64,000 nt of DNA from Candidatus Poribacteria bacterium (GTDB taxonomy: Bacteria; Poribacteria; WGA-4E; PCPOR2b). A model generated the notes under the pieces. That model had not been told where the DNA came from. It saw nothing but the letters and a program-made list of their open reading frames with translations, and ran no database searches. The DNA lies in contig JAJECO010000054.1 of NCBI GenBank assembly GCA_022822005.1, forward strand, positions 1-64,000. Reading direction: 5' to 3'. Each line of letters opens with the position of its first letter. Position 1 is the first letter of the stretch. A program made the position numbers and the translations under genes. Of this stretch, positions 62,708-64,000 are shown piece by piece.

Positions 62708-64000
62708 ATGGCTAAGGAGAATACGCTTATCTATCGCGCCCAAACTGGAGATGAAGGGGCATTTGCTGATCTGATGCGAGCGTACCATGCCTTTGTTTAT
62801 ACGATTGCTATCGGGATAGTGGACAATCCCCATGACGCCGAGGAAGTAGCGCAAGACGCGTTCCTCAATGCCTATCAAGGGTTAACACAGCTTGAGGATG
62901 CGACCAAATTCAAGGGCTGGTTGGCAGAGATTACGCGAAATCGCGCACGAAACTGGCTCCGTAAACAACAAGGCGAGACCGTATCCATCGACGAAGTGAG
63001 TGAGGGGATACTTCAAACAGAGGATTCGCCTGACGAGCGATTGGCACGGTTAGAGCAGAGGGAACTGATTCGCCGTACAATGGAGGCGCTTCCGCAAAAA
63101 GACAGGGACATTGCCCGCGCCTTCTATCTGGAGGGCGCGAGTTACGATGAACTGATTGGCACGCATGGGCTCTCATACAACGCAATTGCGTTGCGGCTGT
63201 TCCGTATCAAGCGGAAACTTTCCAAACAGTTGCGCTATCTTCTGACTGGCATCTTCGTTTCTCCCGGACTGACACTCAAAAAACTTTATACGGGAGGTCT
63301 AACTGCTATGAAAGTTGGAACGGTGCCTAAAATAACGGTTGGTGTGGCGGTGCTGATTGGGCTTATTTTTATTAGTTACATTGGGATACGCCAGATGAAT
63401 GCCCCCACAACCGAGGAGCGTGTGTATTTGTCGCCGTGGGAAGATGGCACGCCGCGCCCACAAAATAGCTCGGAGGGATTGGCTGCACAAACTGACTCCA
63501 CTCAAGATATGGAAACCGGGGATACTCAGCCACAAATTACTACGGCAGAATCCGCTGAAGAGAGGGAACTGATTGATGATTTGTTCGCTGAACTCGATGA
63601 AACGGATCTAGCACAATTCGCAATAGAGGGAGACTCTGAGCCGGAGACGGATCAGAGTTTCATGACGGATACATCTACGTTATTAGACGACACGGTTCGG
63701 TCCGCCGAAGATGTGATGGATGCTTACGTGGAGGCGTGGCGGAATGCTGACTCTGAAGCAATGCGCCTACTATTGACAGAAAATATGAGACGCGGCAGTT
63801 CTGATCATGACACTGAGGTTTCCATAGAGATAAGAGAAGTGCGGAATGAATCATCAGATGATATACCCAAGGAGGTCCTCGAAGCTATGGCTGAAGAGCA
63901 GACGAGGCAGCTTCAACCACCGCTGAGGGTATCGATCCGCGAAATGCAAAGTCAGGCATCGGTTGTAAGCAGCGAATATGTTGGTGATGAATTTCACTTC
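62708..64000 (+). CDS. ECF sigma factor fused to a membrane segment and extracytoplasmic domain, paralogue 4 (runs off the window)
   Basis: The frame is open from the ATG at 62708 to base 64000, 431 codons, with no stop. It has region 2 (HDAEEVAQDAFLNAYQGL, SWLAEITRNRARNWLRK), region 4 (LPQKDRDIARAFYLEGASYDEL), SPGLTLKKLYTGG, a membrane helix near 208-228 and the NTF2-like domain start (SAEDVMDAYVEAWRNAD), with SSEYVGDEFHF at the window's last bases. It is nearest to paralogue 1 (RERELIDDLF-type linker). One region 4 difference stands out: the usual FRLSRAKRQL is LRLFRIKRKL here, which could alter promoter recognition. Codon 201 is an ATG (63308), behind GGGAGG. Confidence 0.85.
   Translation, partial: MAKENTLIYRAQTGDEGAFADLMRAYHAFVYTIAIGIVDNPHDAEEVAQDAFLNAYQGLTQLEDATKFKGWLAEITRNRARNWLRKQQGETVSIDEVSEGILQTEDSPDERLARLEQRELIRRTMEALPQKDRDIARAFYLEGASYDELIGTHGLSYNAIALRLFRIKRKLSKQLRYLLTGIFVSPGLTLKKLYTGGLTAMKVGTVPKITVGVAVLIGLIFISYIGIRQMNAPTTEERVYLSPWEDGTPRPQNSSEGLAAQTDSTQDMETGDTQPQITTAESAEERELIDDLFAELDETDLAQFAIEGDSEPETDQSFMTDTSTLLDDTVRSAEDVMDAYVEAWRNADSEAMRLLLTENMRRGSSDHDTEVSIEIREVRNESSDDIPKEVLEAMAEEQTRQLQPPLRVSIREMQSQASVVSSEYVGDEFHF

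Overview
The window looks like a chromosomal segment of an uncultured Gram-negative bacterium, most probably a member of Candidatus Poribacteria or a close relative. This is inferred from family content, not from a marker gene. The evidence is: secreted proteins ending in a T9SS-like tail with the core NPFNPETWIP; tandem DUF5916 barrel proteins; a PhyH dioxygenase next to a DgoD-like dehydratase; cohesin/dockerin modules on non-cellulosomal proteins; and many small palindromic interspersed elements. No rRNA, tRNA, CRISPR array or intact transposase was seen.

Layout. 1-8.9 kb: three DUF5916 outer-membrane-type proteins (the first cut by the window edge), with a BNR/YCF48-type propeller and an ABC transporter plus DUF1854 pair between the second and third. 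9-18 kb: large exported proteins, namely a WD40-cohesin-dockerin protein, a two-component-regulator-type propeller of about 1,200 residues, and a PorV-like barrel fused to a transglutaminase-like domain, with a small pyrophosphatase-like gene among them. 18-24 kb: a FecR-like exported protein, a CHASE2 histidine kinase, an NtrC-type regulator whose GAFTGA loop is missing, a primary-type sigma factor and a DUF983 protein. 24.8-28.5 kb: a methyltransferase translationally coupled to a membrane spermidine-synthase-like/TPR protein. 28.7-36.5 kb: four tandem FG-GAP-type secreted paralogues with repeated leaders and hairpin terminators, followed by a LamG-type protein. 37.9-48.8 kb: TPR protein, TatD nuclease, DgoD-like dehydratase, PhyH oxygenase, MFS transporter, helicase-associated-domain protein, double VWA protein and amidase, separated by short mobile-looking repeats.

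49-64 kb is the most unusual part. Four paralogous ECF sigma factors, each fused through one membrane segment to a predicted extracytoplasmic domain, alternate with seven secreted TolB-type beta-propellers. A box of about 54 bp (seven copies) lies in front of every sigma gene and in front of each group of propeller genes, but not in front of the internal propeller genes. Each sigma gene whose 3' end is visible is followed by the same strong terminator. The simplest reading is a self-amplified regulon in which membrane-tethered sigma factors switch on their own genes and arrays of secreted propellers. Every sigma gene also has an in-frame ATG at codon 201, with a purine-rich (Shine-Dalgarno-like) tract in front of it, just before the membrane segment, so the membrane domain could also be made as a separate protein.

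A second thread is a short motif of the form SV-x-P-x-x-K-x-x-T-x-W-G-x-x-K. It ends all seven propellers and the LamG protein, and a variant of it directly precedes the sorting tail in the FG-GAP proteins. It may be an undescribed export, anchoring or linker signal. All functions are read from sequence motifs by eye; no database search was run.
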